Source: a virus. Taken from it: 33,685 nt of DNA. The DNA lies in the IMG/VR virus record IMGVR_UViG_3300031841_000749, positions 1 through 33,685 of that record. The stretch is one strand, 5' to 3'. Both the position numbers and the translations under genes were made by a program. Below, in pieces: positions 1 through 9,090 of the stretch; within the stretch, counting starts at the first letter, position 1; each line of letters opens with the position of its first letter. The notes beneath the pieces are model-generated. The model was given only the letters and a program-made list of their open reading frames with translations. It was not told the origin of the DNA and did not search any database.

Positions 1-1
1 A

Positions 2-178
2 GCTGCATATTCTATGTTTGAAATTATGAATAGCCCAACAGATTTAGGGAATAAAGAAAAAATGGCAGCTGCAAAAGATGTCCTAGATCGTAGTGGATTT
101 ACGAAGACAGAGAAAGTGGAAGTTTCTGCTGCAAGTCCACTGTTTATTCTGCCACAAAAAGATAATGAAGACGAATAA
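2..178 (+). CDS. C-terminal fragment of a probable small-terminase-like protein (5' end outside window)
   Basis: An open frame enters from the left edge and stops with TAA at 176-178, giving 58 residues of a C-terminus. It contains the segment AAAKDVLDRSGFTKTEKVEV. This type of 'AAKxxLDRxG...K' segment is one I know from the ends of phage small-terminase or HTH packaging proteins, where the family binds the packaging start site and hands DNA to TerL. The following gene starts inside this one (ATG at 165), so the two are translationally coupled, and TerL lies just beyond, which fits a packaging role. The start, the DNA-binding domain and the full length are outside the window, so the assignment rests on one short motif plus position. 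Confidence 0.6.
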   Translation, partial: AAYSMFEIMNSPTDLGNKEKMAAAKDVLDRSGFTKTEKVEVSAASPLFILPQKDNEDE

Positions 179-584
179 GACTTGGACTCTACCTAAACCT
201 GAAAAGATAGGTGATGAATATGTCTGGAAACCCGTAGTAAGATTAGGAAGTCATGTACCATTTGGCTATAGACAAGACCCAGATGATTGTGATATACTAC
301 TACCGATCCCAGAAGAACTAGAAATGTTTGAACTGGCTAAGAAGTTTTTAAAACAATACAGTTACAGAGAAGTAGCAGCTTGGCTTAGTTCACAATCTGG
401 CAGATACATCTCCCACGTAGGTTTATATAAGAGAGTTAAAATTGAGCAAAAACGTAAGACAGAAGCTGCAACTCAACGTTACCTCGCCCAAAGGTACAAA
501 GAAGCCCTCGAAAAGGCGGAGAGGCTTGAAGGCAGACTCCTCGGACAAAAAGAGTATTTCGACTCCAGCTCAAGCCAAGCCTGA
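165..584 (+). CDS. Helix-turn-helix DNA-binding protein next to the terminase
   Basis: A 139-aa protein. I place the start at ATG 165, which overlaps the end of the previous gene by 14 bp. The longer frame back to 93 would run through that gene and begins with an implausible Cys-rich stretch. Residues 30-90 contain VPFGYRQDPDD followed by a helical region, SYREVAAWLSSQSGR at 66-80, then GLYKRVK. This looks like a helix-turn-helix and is reminiscent of the 'recombinase domain' of large serine recombinases, but there is no catalytic resolvase domain. Residues 92-128 are charged and helical, probably a coiled coil. The position between the TerS-like end and TerL suggests a packaging or DNA-recognition job, possibly a second small-terminase-like factor; that is inference. 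The 3' end overlaps the TerL gene. Confidence 0.7.
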   Translation: MKTNKTWTLPKPEKIGDEYVWKPVVRLGSHVPFGYRQDPDDCDILLPIPEELEMFELAKKFLKQYSYREVAAWLSSQSGRYISHVGLYKRVKIEQKRKTEAATQRYLAQRYKEALEKAERLEGRLLGQKEYFDSSSSQA

Positions 585-2007
585 AGAGTTAGATTTTGAA
601 CAAGCAGCCCAAGAAGTAATCTTTGAACCAAACCCTGGACCTCAAACAAGTTTTCTAGCTGCAACTGAACAGGAGGTTCTTTATGGAGGTGCTGCTGGTG
701 GTGGAAAATCCTATGCAATGGTTGCCGACCCTGTACGTTACTTGGGGAACCCAAATGCGAGAATGCTACTTGTTCGTCGTAGCACAGAAGAACTTAGAGA
801 ACTTATATCGGTAAGTAAGCAACTTTATCCCAAGGCTATTCCTGGAATTAAGTTTATGGAAAGGGATAAGACTTGGGTAGCTCCATCAGGTGCTACATTG
901 TGGATGTCATATCTTGACAGAGATGATGACGTTATGAGATACCAAGGTCAAGCTTTTAACTGGATTGGCTTTGACGAACTTACACAGTGGCCTACACCTT
1001 ATGCATGGAACTACATGAGATCACGTCTCCGTACTACAAAGGCATCAGGTTTGCCACTGTATATGAGAGCAACAAGCAACCCTGGTGGCCCAGGGCATCA
1101 GTGGGTGAAAAGAACATTCATCGACCCTCAGACTCCAAACCAGTCGTTCTACGCCACTGACGAAAACGGAGATGTGATTACTTGGCCGAGAGGTCATAGT
1201 CGAGAGGGTGAGCCACTGTTTAAACGGAAGTTCATCCCAGCCACCCTCTTTGACAACCCCTACCTTTCGGACGATGGACTCTATGAAGCCAACCTATTAT
1301 CTTTGCCTGAGCATCAACGAAGACAGTTGCTTGAAGGTGACTGGGATATTAACGAAGGAGCAGCTTTCCCAGAGTTTAACAGAAGTATCCATGTTGTTGA
1401 CCCATACGACATACCAAGTAACTGGATACGTTTCAGAGCTTGTGACTACGGTTACGGTTCCTACACTGGGGTTCTTTGGTTTACTGTAGTTCCTGGGTCA
1501 GAGCAGTTAGTAGTCTACAGAGAACTATATGTATCTAAAGTCACAGCTACAGACTTAGCTGACATGATTTTAGAAATTGAAGACGAGGCTAATGAGAAGA
1601 TACGGTATGGAGTTCTTGACTCTTCTTTGTGGCATAATCGTGGTGATACTGGCCCTAGCCTTGCAGAACAGATGATCTTAAAAGGTTGCAGATGGAGACC
1701 TTCAGATAGATCTAAGGGTTCCCGTGTCGCAGGTAAGAACGAAATACACAGACGATTGCAGGTAGATGAATTTACAGAAGAACCTAGGATGGTTTTCTTT
1801 AGTACCTGCACTCAGAGTATAGCACAGATACCAAGTCTACCTCTTGATAAAAATAATCCAGAAGATGTAGACACACATGCAGAAGATCACTTGTATGATG
1901 CTTTACGTTATGGTATAATGACTAGACCTAGAAGCAATATCTTTGATTTTGATCCGTCATCACAAAGAACTGGTTTTCAGGCATCAGACCCCACTTTTGG
2001 ATATTAA
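526..2007 (+). CDS. terL: Terminase large subunit (packaging ATPase/nuclease)
   Basis: This is the motor that pumps DNA through the portal and cuts the concatemer. Numbered from TTG 526 (493 aa), it has Walker A GGAAGGGKS ending at about residue 62, Walker B FNWIGFDE at 145-152 and the TSN coupling motif at 183-185. A C-terminal RNase H-like nuclease follows, with acidic residues in ACDYGYG (D307), VLDSS (D365) and EDHLYDALRY (D454/D458). There is no in-frame ATG before the Walker A motif. The frame stays open to a TTG at 442, but TTG 526 is preceded by a purine-rich AGGCGGAGAGG and leaves an N-terminus of normal length, so I prefer it; 442 is the alternative. Either way the start lies inside the preceding gene. 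The portal gene follows 9 bp downstream, the usual order. Confidence 0.96.
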   Translation: MKADSSDKKSISTPAQAKPEELDFEQAAQEVIFEPNPGPQTSFLAATEQEVLYGGAAGGGKSYAMVADPVRYLGNPNARMLLVRRSTEELRELISVSKQLYPKAIPGIKFMERDKTWVAPSGATLWMSYLDRDDDVMRYQGQAFNWIGFDELTQWPTPYAWNYMRSRLRTTKASGLPLYMRATSNPGGPGHQWVKRTFIDPQTPNQSFYATDENGDVITWPRGHSREGEPLFKRKFIPATLFDNPYLSDDGLYEANLLSLPEHQRRQLLEGDWDINEGAAFPEFNRSIHVVDPYDIPSNWIRFRACDYGYGSYTGVLWFTVVPGSEQLVVYRELYVSKVTATDLADMILEIEDEANEKIRYGVLDSSLWHNRGDTGPSLAEQMILKGCRWRPSDRSKGSRVAGKNEIHRRLQVDEFTEEPRMVFFSTCTQSIAQIPSLPLDKNNPEDVDTHAEDHLYDALRYGIMTRPRSNIFDFDPSSQRTGFQASDPTFGY

Positions 2008-2016
2008 GGATAGAAT

Positions 2017-4125
2017 ATGGAAGAAGAATTTGAATCAATGGGATACGAGATGGACATAGAGGAAACATCTGCTATTGAAGATGTTGACGAAGAAGATTAC
2101 TCTGATCCTATCACAGGTCAAATTGTCCAATTTGTAAAAGACAAATACAGTAAAGCTGAAACAGCTCGTAACTTGGATGAAGAACGGTGGATTCAAGCTT
2201 ACCGTAACTATCGGGGTATCTATGGTCCCGATGTTCAGTTTACTTCTACAGAAAAGTCTCGTGTATTTGTTAAAGTTACAAAAACAAAAACACTTGCAGC
2301 TTATGGTCAAATTGCTGAAGTTCTTTTTGGTGGCAACAAGTTTCCTATTAGTATTGATCCTAGCATCCTTCCTGAAGGTGTAGAAGAAGTAGTTAGCTTT
2401 GAAACTAACCCCGACATACGTAAGGCTGCAGACTCTAAAAATGCAGAACTACTTCCTGGAGAAACTTATCAAGACTTTAGAGAACGTCTGGCAGGAATGT
2501 CAGAAACTCTATCACCAGTTATTGATGATGTAAAACCTAAGTCTGGTAGTACTCAATCTGCTGTTAATTTCTACCCTGCAGAAGTTGCAGCTAAGAAAAT
2601 GGAAAAGAAGATTCATGACCAGTTAGAAGAATCTCACGCAAAGAAACACTTACGTGCAGCAGCATTTGAGTGTGCTTTGTTTGGTACTGGTGTTATGAAA
2701 GGACCATTTGCTGTAGATAAAGAGTACCCTAACTGGGATGACGATGGTGAATACTCACCTACCTATAAAACAGTACCTCAAACTACCTCTGTATCTATTT
2801 GGAACTTCTATCCAGATCCTGATGCAGCTACTATGGAAGAAGCAGAGTATGTAGTAGAACGTCATAAGATGTCTCGTTCTCAAGTACGTGCTTTGAAGAA
2901 CCGTCCATACTTCCGTGAAAATGCTATCGACAATGTTCTACGTCTTGGTGAAGACTACCGCAAAGAGTGGTGGGAACATATTATGGAAGATAACTCAGAA
3001 GAAGATAGGGCTGAACGTTTTGAGGTTCTAGAGTTCTGGGGTTTTGTAGACACAGATATTATTAAAGATCAGGGGGTAGAAATCCCTTCTGAATTAAAAG
3101 ATGCAGATCAGCTAAGTGTGAATATCTGGATTTCTAATGGCCAAGTACTACGTTTGGTAATGAATCCGTTTACTCCTTCTTACATTCCATACTTTGCTGC
3201 ACCATATGAAATGAATCCATACAGTATTTTTGGCGTAGGTATTGCTGAAAACATGGATGACACTCAAACACTTATGAATGGCTTTATGCGTATGGCAGTA
3301 GATAATGCTGCCCTATCTGGTAATTTGCTTATCGAGGTAGACGAGACTAATCTCGTCCCAGGGCAAGACCTCTCCGTGTATCCAGGCAAAGTGTTTAGGA
3401 GACAGGGAGGGGCGCCTGGTCAAGCTATCTTTGGCACAAAGTTCCCTAACGTATCTAATGAAAACATGCAGATGTTTGATAAAGCTAGGGTTTTGTCTGA
3501 TGAAAGTACTGGGTTCCCTTCTTTTGCGCATGGTCAAACTGGCGTTCAAGGTGTGGGCAGAACGGCATCTGGTATTAGTATGCTTATGTCTGCTGCTAAT
3601 GGTTCTATCCGCAACGTAGTTAAAAACATTGATGACTACTTGCTAGCACCACTAGGTAAAGCATTCTTTAACTTTAACATGCAGTTTGATTTTGATAAAG
3701 AGATCAAAGGCGATCTAGAAGTTAAAGCTCGTGGTACAGAAAGCTTGATGGCTAACGAAGTACGCAGCCAACGCCTAATGCAGTTTATGCAGGTTGTTTC
3801 TAATCCAGCACTTGCACCTTTTGCCAGAATGGATTATATTGTTCGTGAGATTGCTAAGTCTATGGATCTTGATCCAGACAAAGTTGGAAACAATATGGCA
3901 GAAGCAGCAATCCAAGCAGAAATCCTCAAACAGTTCCAAGCTCAGAATCCCCCTCCAGCTCCACCTGAAGGTGCTCCACAGCCAGGAGGCCCACAGCAAG
4001 CTCCTGCGGGCGCACAGGTACAGGATACCCAAGGTAGTGGGGGTGGTACCATAGGAACTGGAACAGCACCTCAGCCAGGAGAACAGGGCTTCTCAGGCAA
4101 TACTGGTGAACAACAGATGCAATGA
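2017..4125 (+). CDS. Portal protein (head-tail connector)
   Basis: A 702-aa protein directly after TerL, with an AAGGA ribosome site at 2006-2010. The portal forms the dodecameric ring at one capsid vertex that TerL docks on and the tail attaches to. Residues 390-470 (APYEMNPYSIFGVG, then DTQTLMNGFMRMAVDNAALS, then VYPGKVFR) and 511-546 (GRTASGISMLMSAANGS) are the kind of wing-to-clip sequence seen in large podovirus portals. The N-terminus (1-30) is very acidic. The last 55 residues are low-complexity Pro/Gln/Gly, a tail often found in large portals, perhaps lining the barrel or disordered inside the head. The stop overlaps the next start as ATGA. The fold class is inferred from length and context. 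Confidence 0.93.
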   Translation: MEEEFESMGYEMDIEETSAIEDVDEEDYSDPITGQIVQFVKDKYSKAETARNLDEERWIQAYRNYRGIYGPDVQFTSTEKSRVFVKVTKTKTLAAYGQIAEVLFGGNKFPISIDPSILPEGVEEVVSFETNPDIRKAADSKNAELLPGETYQDFRERLAGMSETLSPVIDDVKPKSGSTQSAVNFYPAEVAAKKMEKKIHDQLEESHAKKHLRAAAFECALFGTGVMKGPFAVDKEYPNWDDDGEYSPTYKTVPQTTSVSIWNFYPDPDAATMEEAEYVVERHKMSRSQVRALKNRPYFRENAIDNVLRLGEDYRKEWWEHIMEDNSEEDRAERFEVLEFWGFVDTDIIKDQGVEIPSELKDADQLSVNIWISNGQVLRLVMNPFTPSYIPYFAAPYEMNPYSIFGVGIAENMDDTQTLMNGFMRMAVDNAALSGNLLIEVDETNLVPGQDLSVYPGKVFRRQGGAPGQAIFGTKFPNVSNENMQMFDKARVLSDESTGFPSFAHGQTGVQGVGRTASGISMLMSAANGSIRNVVKNIDDYLLAPLGKAFFNFNMQFDFDKEIKGDLEVKARGTESLMANEVRSQRLMQFMQVVSNPALAPFARMDYIVREIAKSMDLDPDKVGNNMAEAAIQAEILKQFQAQNPPPAPPEGAPQPGGPQQAPAGAQVQDTQGSGGGTIGTGTAPQPGEQGFSGNTGEQQMQ

Positions 4126-4328
4126 AACTCGTCGTGAATAATACATTAAAACCTTTTGTCAACAATCCAGAATTGTACAACCCATTTCTGGAAGAAATCT
4201 TTAAACGAATTGATGGTGTACATAAACGCCTTGAGCAGATTACAGACGTAGAAGAACTGTATCGTGCTCAGGGTGAGATACGTGTACTTAGATCCTTATT
4301 ACTTCTTAGGGAACATGTAAATGGGTAG
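4122..4328 (+). CDS. Small conserved protein downstream of the portal
   Basis: A 68-aa protein whose ATG overlaps the portal stop (ATGA at 4122-4125) and whose own stop overlaps the next start by 8 bp, so it is translationally coupled on both sides. The sequence is mostly helical: FLEEIFKRIDGVHKRLEQI, then YRAQGEIRVLRSLLLLREHV. Tiny helical proteins of this kind are common just after portals in podovirus-like genomes, where their role is not known to me. A packaging, connector or portal-assembly helper is plausible but unproven. Coding reality is supported by the exact overlaps and the lack of any better frame across this interval. Confidence 0.8.
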   Translation: MKLVVNNTLKPFVNNPELYNPFLEEIFKRIDGVHKRLEQITDVEELYRAQGEIRVLRSLLLLREHVNG

Positions 4329-7300
4329 AAAACCACAATCTTCTAACAAACCTGTTCCAGACTTTCTGGTTAAGCAAGATAGAGGGGTAAACCCTCGTGG
4401 AGTTTCTTATGATCGTGATATAAATGATCAAATGGAGTCTTTAAAAGCTGTAGGGCAATTTGCTTGGGAAAGTCTTCCAGGAATTGGTACTTACTATACT
4501 GTAGAAGATATCAAGGAAGAGTTGGCTAAAGAAAATCCTAACTATTTTATGATTGGTGCTTTAGCTGGTGCAGAAGTTATAGGCCTTATTCCAGGATTAG
4601 GTGATGCAGCCGCAGAGCTTATTAAAAAAGGAGCTAGGTCTGCAGGTAAACTGGGTTCTAAAATAGATAGGGCTGTAGATCAAACAACTGCTTTGCTGGG
4701 TGGACCTAAAGCTAAAGACGTTATCAAGAATGAGATGGCAGGGTTTACTGGACAGAATCCACCAACTTATAAGAAAAGAGATACTCCACTCTCACAACAA
4801 GAAGACTTTGAACCAGACTTTAACGAAGATGGTGTTATAAAACCTAAAGGCATACCTTCTGAAAAAACAAGGTTACGTAAGGATAACATCCTTCAGTTTA
4901 GAGAACCTATTGCAGAGTTTGCAAAAACTGTTACAATACCTAAAAAAGGTTTGCTTGGTTCAGAGTTTTTAAAGATGATCAAAAAGAATGAGTCTATTGC
5001 AGACTCTTCTTTGCAACCTCAAATTATAGACCCTAAGAAAAGATACACTAGAGAAGAACTTTTAGAAGCCATTGGTCTTCAAGATCAATACCCTGGTCCA
5101 AATGTCTTTGAATCTAATGCATACATAAATAATACAATGGGCGGAGAAATGTATGCGGGATACCAACGACAAGGAAAAGATGCTGGATTCTTGGACATTG
5201 AAAAAGAGTTAAGTTATTTTGAAATACCTATTGTCTCTAATGTACCCTCTGGTTTTGAAGGCACAGGAAAAAACTTTAAAGCTAACTCACAACACTTTGA
5301 ACCAGGCACTATTGCTCACGTTAGGGGTTCTATTGTACAACCTCACGATCTTGAAACTACAGCATGGTGGCCTATAACTAATACTTCAGCTAGTTTAAAA
5401 GATTACGAAAGTATTATTGAGGGTAAACCTTTCTTATTTGTCGAAGAAATTCAGTCAGACCTTTTACAAAAAGGTTATGCAAAACCTAAAAGTTTAAGTG
5501 ATGCTGCTTTTAGCAAAGCTACTGAAGAGTGGTCAAGAAACAATGTTACTAGTTTCCAAGAAATGTTTGGAGATATATCTAAAGATATAAAAAATATTTT
5601 TGAAGAGTTAGATGAAGCTGGTATGGTTAGACCAGATCTTGTAGATGGGTTTGGTGCAAAAGACAAATTTCAAAGAGATACAGTAAACAGAGGTTACGTA
5701 CTTTCTAATGAACTAGAAGAAGTTTTAGATAATTTAAATTTAACAGAAGAATTCATTGAACCTAGTGTTACTGATTTAACTCTCACTGGTAGGGATCGAG
5801 ATCTGCCTATTATAGATGTTGATACGGGTGCAGAACTTTCAAGAGCAGACTTCATAAAAAGATTTAAAAAAGAAAAGTATCTTACCCCCAGACAAAAAAC
5901 TCAAAAATTCTTTGATAAGTCTAGGGAACTTTTGGCAAACAAAAAGATAGATAAAGAGATTAATTTTACTGATTTTCAAAATCTTTACGAAAGATATAAA
6001 GCCAATCAATTTAGGATAAGCCGAGGGGGGTATCACGATGATATTGGCTTACCACCAATCACAAAAAATAAACAGGCAGTCGAAGAATCGTTAAAAACTC
6101 TTATAGCAAAAGCAGCTCAATCGGGTGTAGATAAAATAGTTATTCCACCTGCAGAAAGAATTGCTTATGCAAGGGGTAGAAATATTGATCCAAATAATAA
6201 AGGGGATAGGTTTTATCGAACATATGTTTCAGACTTAGATAAAGCTTTAAAAGATCTTGAAAAAAATTATCCAGTTAAAGTTCATAGAGATGTAGAACTC
6301 CCTTACGAATCTAAAGAACGAATGGTAGATGAGACAGAAGCTACTGCTAATTTTTATGAAGTTGCAAGAGATTTTATACAGGAAAATCTTATAGAGTATG
6401 GCGGAATTAGTATTCCAGAAGGCGTAGATTTAGAGACACTCAACCGTGCAGCAGATCAGGAACGTGCTTTTGCACCTTTAACTAATGAAGAAGACAAAGC
6501 ATTTCGAGCATTTGCAAAACACAATCAAATATCTTTAGATGAGGCAGGTAATGCTTTTGATAATTGGTTTGATGGTCAACTCCGCCACTTACAAAGAATA
6601 GATGGGTTTGATGAAATACAAAAAAATCTCTCTACTCAAGTCTCTTATAAAGGCATAATCTTAGATGTTTCACAATTAGCAGATGAATATAAAGTAGAAG
6701 CACCAAGACAATTTGCCAAAGGTGGTTCTCCTAGACCTAAACTAAGACCTGAAGGTTTTGCTAATGCAACTTCTCCCAGACCTCGTCTAAGACCCTCTGA
6801 AGATGAGGTACGTTATGTTGATGCTGTCTTTAGGGGTGAAGACGGTGATATTATAACATCTCCAGAAGAAAATAATCCAGTAACTATGCTTGGACTTATT
6901 GACGGTGATACGTTTAGGCAGTATCCTAATGACCTAAATATATACGGTGCTTATTTAAAACCTTCAGATACAGCTGAGGGTGGGCCTCACAAATCAGAGT
7001 TGCAAGACCTTTACGCAAGGGAAAAACCTGACAGTCCTCCTCTTCTAATCAACGATATTTTAATTGCAGGTAAGAGTGGTGTAGAAAACAGATACACTGC
7101 TGCCCACGAGTTTATGCACCGTGGATTTAATATTCTAAGAAATAAACACAACTTTGATGAAGTTAGTGAACGTTTTGGTCGTGCAACAGCTCAAATCTTA
7201 TTCTCTGAAAATAACCCTAGGTTAGAACATGCTCTTGTTCAATCTATTCTTGAAAAAGAGGGAAAGATTGCTGGCATTGACTATACAAGTAAAGACTACC

Positions 7301-9048
7301 TTAAGGGTGTTAGTAAAGAAACAAGGGATAAACTAAATAAATCTGTAGAAGATATTTACGAGCTATCTAATGAAACTCTTGGGGAGGCTGGATATCAAAC
7401 AGACAGAGATCGTGGACCAACAACACGTCAAGGTAGAAGAGGGGCTAAGCCAAAAAGCTTCTGGTCTTTTATCACAGAAAAATTAGGATTTGCCGAAGGA
7501 GGCGCAGTAGGAAACATGAATCAACAAATGAGTTTTGCATTCGAAGACGGTGGTCTTCGTGACGATGGAATGATGAGAGACCCTGTATCAGGTAATGAAG
7601 TACCTTCAGGTTCTATGGCTAATGAGGTAAGGGATGATATTCCTGCACAACTGTCTGAAGGGGAATACGTAGTTCCTGCAGATGTTGTTCGTTATTATGG
7701 TGTAAAATTCTTCGAAGATTTGCGAAATGAAGCAAAAATGGGCTTGCAAGAGATGGAAGCTAATGGTAGAATAGGCGGAGAACCAGTTCCTGCTGGTGGT
7801 CCTATAAACGATGACGACCTAGATGATGAAGAGTTAGAGGCTATTCAACAGCTTATGGGTATGAATGAAGGTGGTGTTGTTGATGCCTACTTACAACAAC
7901 AAACCCTTTATCAAGACCCTGCACCTATGGCTGTAGGAAATACTATGTCATATGACACAGGCTATAACGTAGGTGGTCTAGCACAGCAAACAGAGGAAGA
8001 TATCTACACAGCAGGACAACAAGCTTCTCAAAATGCTTATATTGGATCTCCACTAGGTTTTAGTCTTTTTAGCCCTAGTGAATCTAAAGCATTTGAACCT
8101 GTAAATCTAATACACCCTGAAACCTTTGCTAAGGTAGTTGCTACTACTCAACAAATGTATGAAGACTATATTGAGCAAGGTTATGTCGTAGATGATGGTT
8201 CTCTGGAACCTCCCGAAGAGGTAGCTGCAGCACCTTCTAGTGGTGGCGATGACGGCGGTGGTACACCACCTCCTGGAGAATCTAAACCTGCTTATGAAGA
8301 TTGGCTAAACTCAGCAGACTTTAACAGTGAAACAGGTATTCAAGAGTTTGTTAATAGTATTGAGTATGACCCATCTAAGTCTAACCTAGATATGCAAACA
8401 CTAGGTGCTACTATGTTAGCTGGACCTATGGCTGGTCTTGCTACAGCCGCAGGTGGAGTATTAAGAGGTGGTGGACTACAAGCAATCTCTGATTTACGTG
8501 CTGCATCACTTATTGCTAAAGCACAAGGGCTTGATGAACTTGCTAGCAAGATTGATGGACAAGTTGCAGATATCATTAAAGATGGTCCAGGCATTCTAGA
8601 CTTCTTAGATGATACCTTTGCTACAGGTAAACAGAAAGCTAATGCTTGGGCTAGAAAAAATGGTTTTGATAATATCACTGCTGCAACAGGAAATATCAAA
8701 GCTAAACAACAGTTACAAGATCAAAAAAATCAAAAGATGATAAATGAGGCTACTAAGAAAGCTGCAGATAAAGCTGTTGCAGACTATGCAGCACTTCAAC
8801 AATCTTCTAGAGGTAGTAGTAATAATGATGATGATGGCCCATCTATAGTTACTCCGAAATCTGTTTCACAGACCTCAGCTATTATGGATAGACAGACAGA
8901 TGACACTAGAGCAGATACTACTGCAAATTTAGAAAGAACTACAGCTAAGATAAAAGATTTACAAACTGGTAAGAACACATCAGGCCAGGTTGGATTTAAA
9001 GAAGGTGGCCTAATGGCCAAAGGCAAAAGAAGAAAGAAAAAGAAATAA
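4321..9048 (+). CDS. Giant multidomain (polyvalent-like) virion candidate with zincin motif
   Basis: A 1575-aa protein between portal and scaffold. The N-terminus has a Gly/Ala-rich hydrophobic segment (about 75-100). Residues about 260-620 carry FEPGTIAHVRGSI, then FVEEIQSD (373-380), then LKTLIAKAAQSGVDKIVIPP (591-610). I recognise this succession from very large phage and mobile-element 'polyvalent' proteins, where its activity is not established to my knowledge. Residues 927-935 contain AAHEFMHRG, a classic HExxH zinc-peptidase motif. Residues 1108-1137 carry PAQLSEGEYVVPADVVRYYG, a motif I associate with marine phage virion proteins. F-x-K/E-G-G motifs recur at 798, 1057 and 1559, and the C-terminus is strongly basic (RRKKKK). 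The late-operon position suggests it is packaged and ejected to act in the host; this is inference. The reading frame is uninterrupted. Confidence 0.85.
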   Translation: MGRKPQSSNKPVPDFLVKQDRGVNPRGVSYDRDINDQMESLKAVGQFAWESLPGIGTYYTVEDIKEELAKENPNYFMIGALAGAEVIGLIPGLGDAAAELIKKGARSAGKLGSKIDRAVDQTTALLGGPKAKDVIKNEMAGFTGQNPPTYKKRDTPLSQQEDFEPDFNEDGVIKPKGIPSEKTRLRKDNILQFREPIAEFAKTVTIPKKGLLGSEFLKMIKKNESIADSSLQPQIIDPKKRYTREELLEAIGLQDQYPGPNVFESNAYINNTMGGEMYAGYQRQGKDAGFLDIEKELSYFEIPIVSNVPSGFEGTGKNFKANSQHFEPGTIAHVRGSIVQPHDLETTAWWPITNTSASLKDYESIIEGKPFLFVEEIQSDLLQKGYAKPKSLSDAAFSKATEEWSRNNVTSFQEMFGDISKDIKNIFEELDEAGMVRPDLVDGFGAKDKFQRDTVNRGYVLSNELEEVLDNLNLTEEFIEPSVTDLTLTGRDRDLPIIDVDTGAELSRADFIKRFKKEKYLTPRQKTQKFFDKSRELLANKKIDKEINFTDFQNLYERYKANQFRISRGGYHDDIGLPPITKNKQAVEESLKTLIAKAAQSGVDKIVIPPAERIAYARGRNIDPNNKGDRFYRTYVSDLDKALKDLEKNYPVKVHRDVELPYESKERMVDETEATANFYEVARDFIQENLIEYGGISIPEGVDLETLNRAADQERAFAPLTNEEDKAFRAFAKHNQISLDEAGNAFDNWFDGQLRHLQRIDGFDEIQKNLSTQVSYKGIILDVSQLADEYKVEAPRQFAKGGSPRPKLRPEGFANATSPRPRLRPSEDEVRYVDAVFRGEDGDIITSPEENNPVTMLGLIDGDTFRQYPNDLNIYGAYLKPSDTAEGGPHKSELQDLYAREKPDSPPLLINDILIAGKSGVENRYTAAHEFMHRGFNILRNKHNFDEVSERFGRATAQILFSENNPRLEHALVQSILEKEGKIAGIDYTSKDYLKGVSKETRDKLNKSVEDIYELSNETLGEAGYQTDRDRGPTTRQGRRGAKPKSFWSFITEKLGFAEGGAVGNMNQQMSFAFEDGGLRDDGMMRDPVSGNEVPSGSMANEVRDDIPAQLSEGEYVVPADVVRYYGVKFFEDLRNEAKMGLQEMEANGRIGGEPVPAGGPINDDDLDDEELEAIQQLMGMNEGGVVDAYLQQQTLYQDPAPMAVGNTMSYDTGYNVGGLAQQTEEDIYTAGQQASQNAYIGSPLGFSLFSPSESKAFEPVNLIHPETFAKVVATTQQMYEDYIEQGYVVDDGSLEPPEEVAAAPSSGGDDGGGTPPPGESKPAYEDWLNSADFNSETGIQEFVNSIEYDPSKSNLDMQTLGATMLAGPMAGLATAAGGVLRGGGLQAISDLRAASLIAKAQGLDELASKIDGQVADIIKDGPGILDFLDDTFATGKQKANAWARKNGFDNITAATGNIKAKQQLQDQKNQKMINEATKKAADKAVADYAALQQSSRGSSNNDDDGPSIVTPKSVSQTSAIMDRQTDDTRADTTANLERTTAKIKDLQTGKNTSGQVGFKEGGLMAKGKRRKKKK

Positions 9049-9054
9049 GGCTAC

Positions 9055-9068
9055 CCAGCTACGGCTGG
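9055..9068 (+). other. UACG-tetraloop hairpin between the giant gene and scaffold
   Basis: CCAGC (9055-9059) pairs perfectly with GGCTGG-derived GCTGG (9064-9068) around the loop TACG, giving the exceptionally stable C(UACG)G tetraloop in RNA. No T tract follows, so it is not a standard terminator. It sits just upstream of the scaffold ribosome site (AAGGAG, about 9078-9083). It could be an RNA-processing or stability element; the function is inferred. Confidence 0.45.
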
Positions 9069-9090
9069 CCCCAACATAAGGAGAATATAA

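Noticed and set aside
93-164. 24-codon N-terminal extension of the HTH gene.
   Set aside because: It overlaps the TerS-like frame completely and encodes a Cys-rich stretch unlike the rest; ATG 165 with a 14-bp overlap is the normal arrangement in this operon.
3340-3357. Perfect 7-bp hairpin GACGAGA-CTAA-TCTCGTC within the portal gene.
   Set aside because: It lies inside a coding sequence with no T run or junction nearby; chance or local codon choice is enough to explain it.
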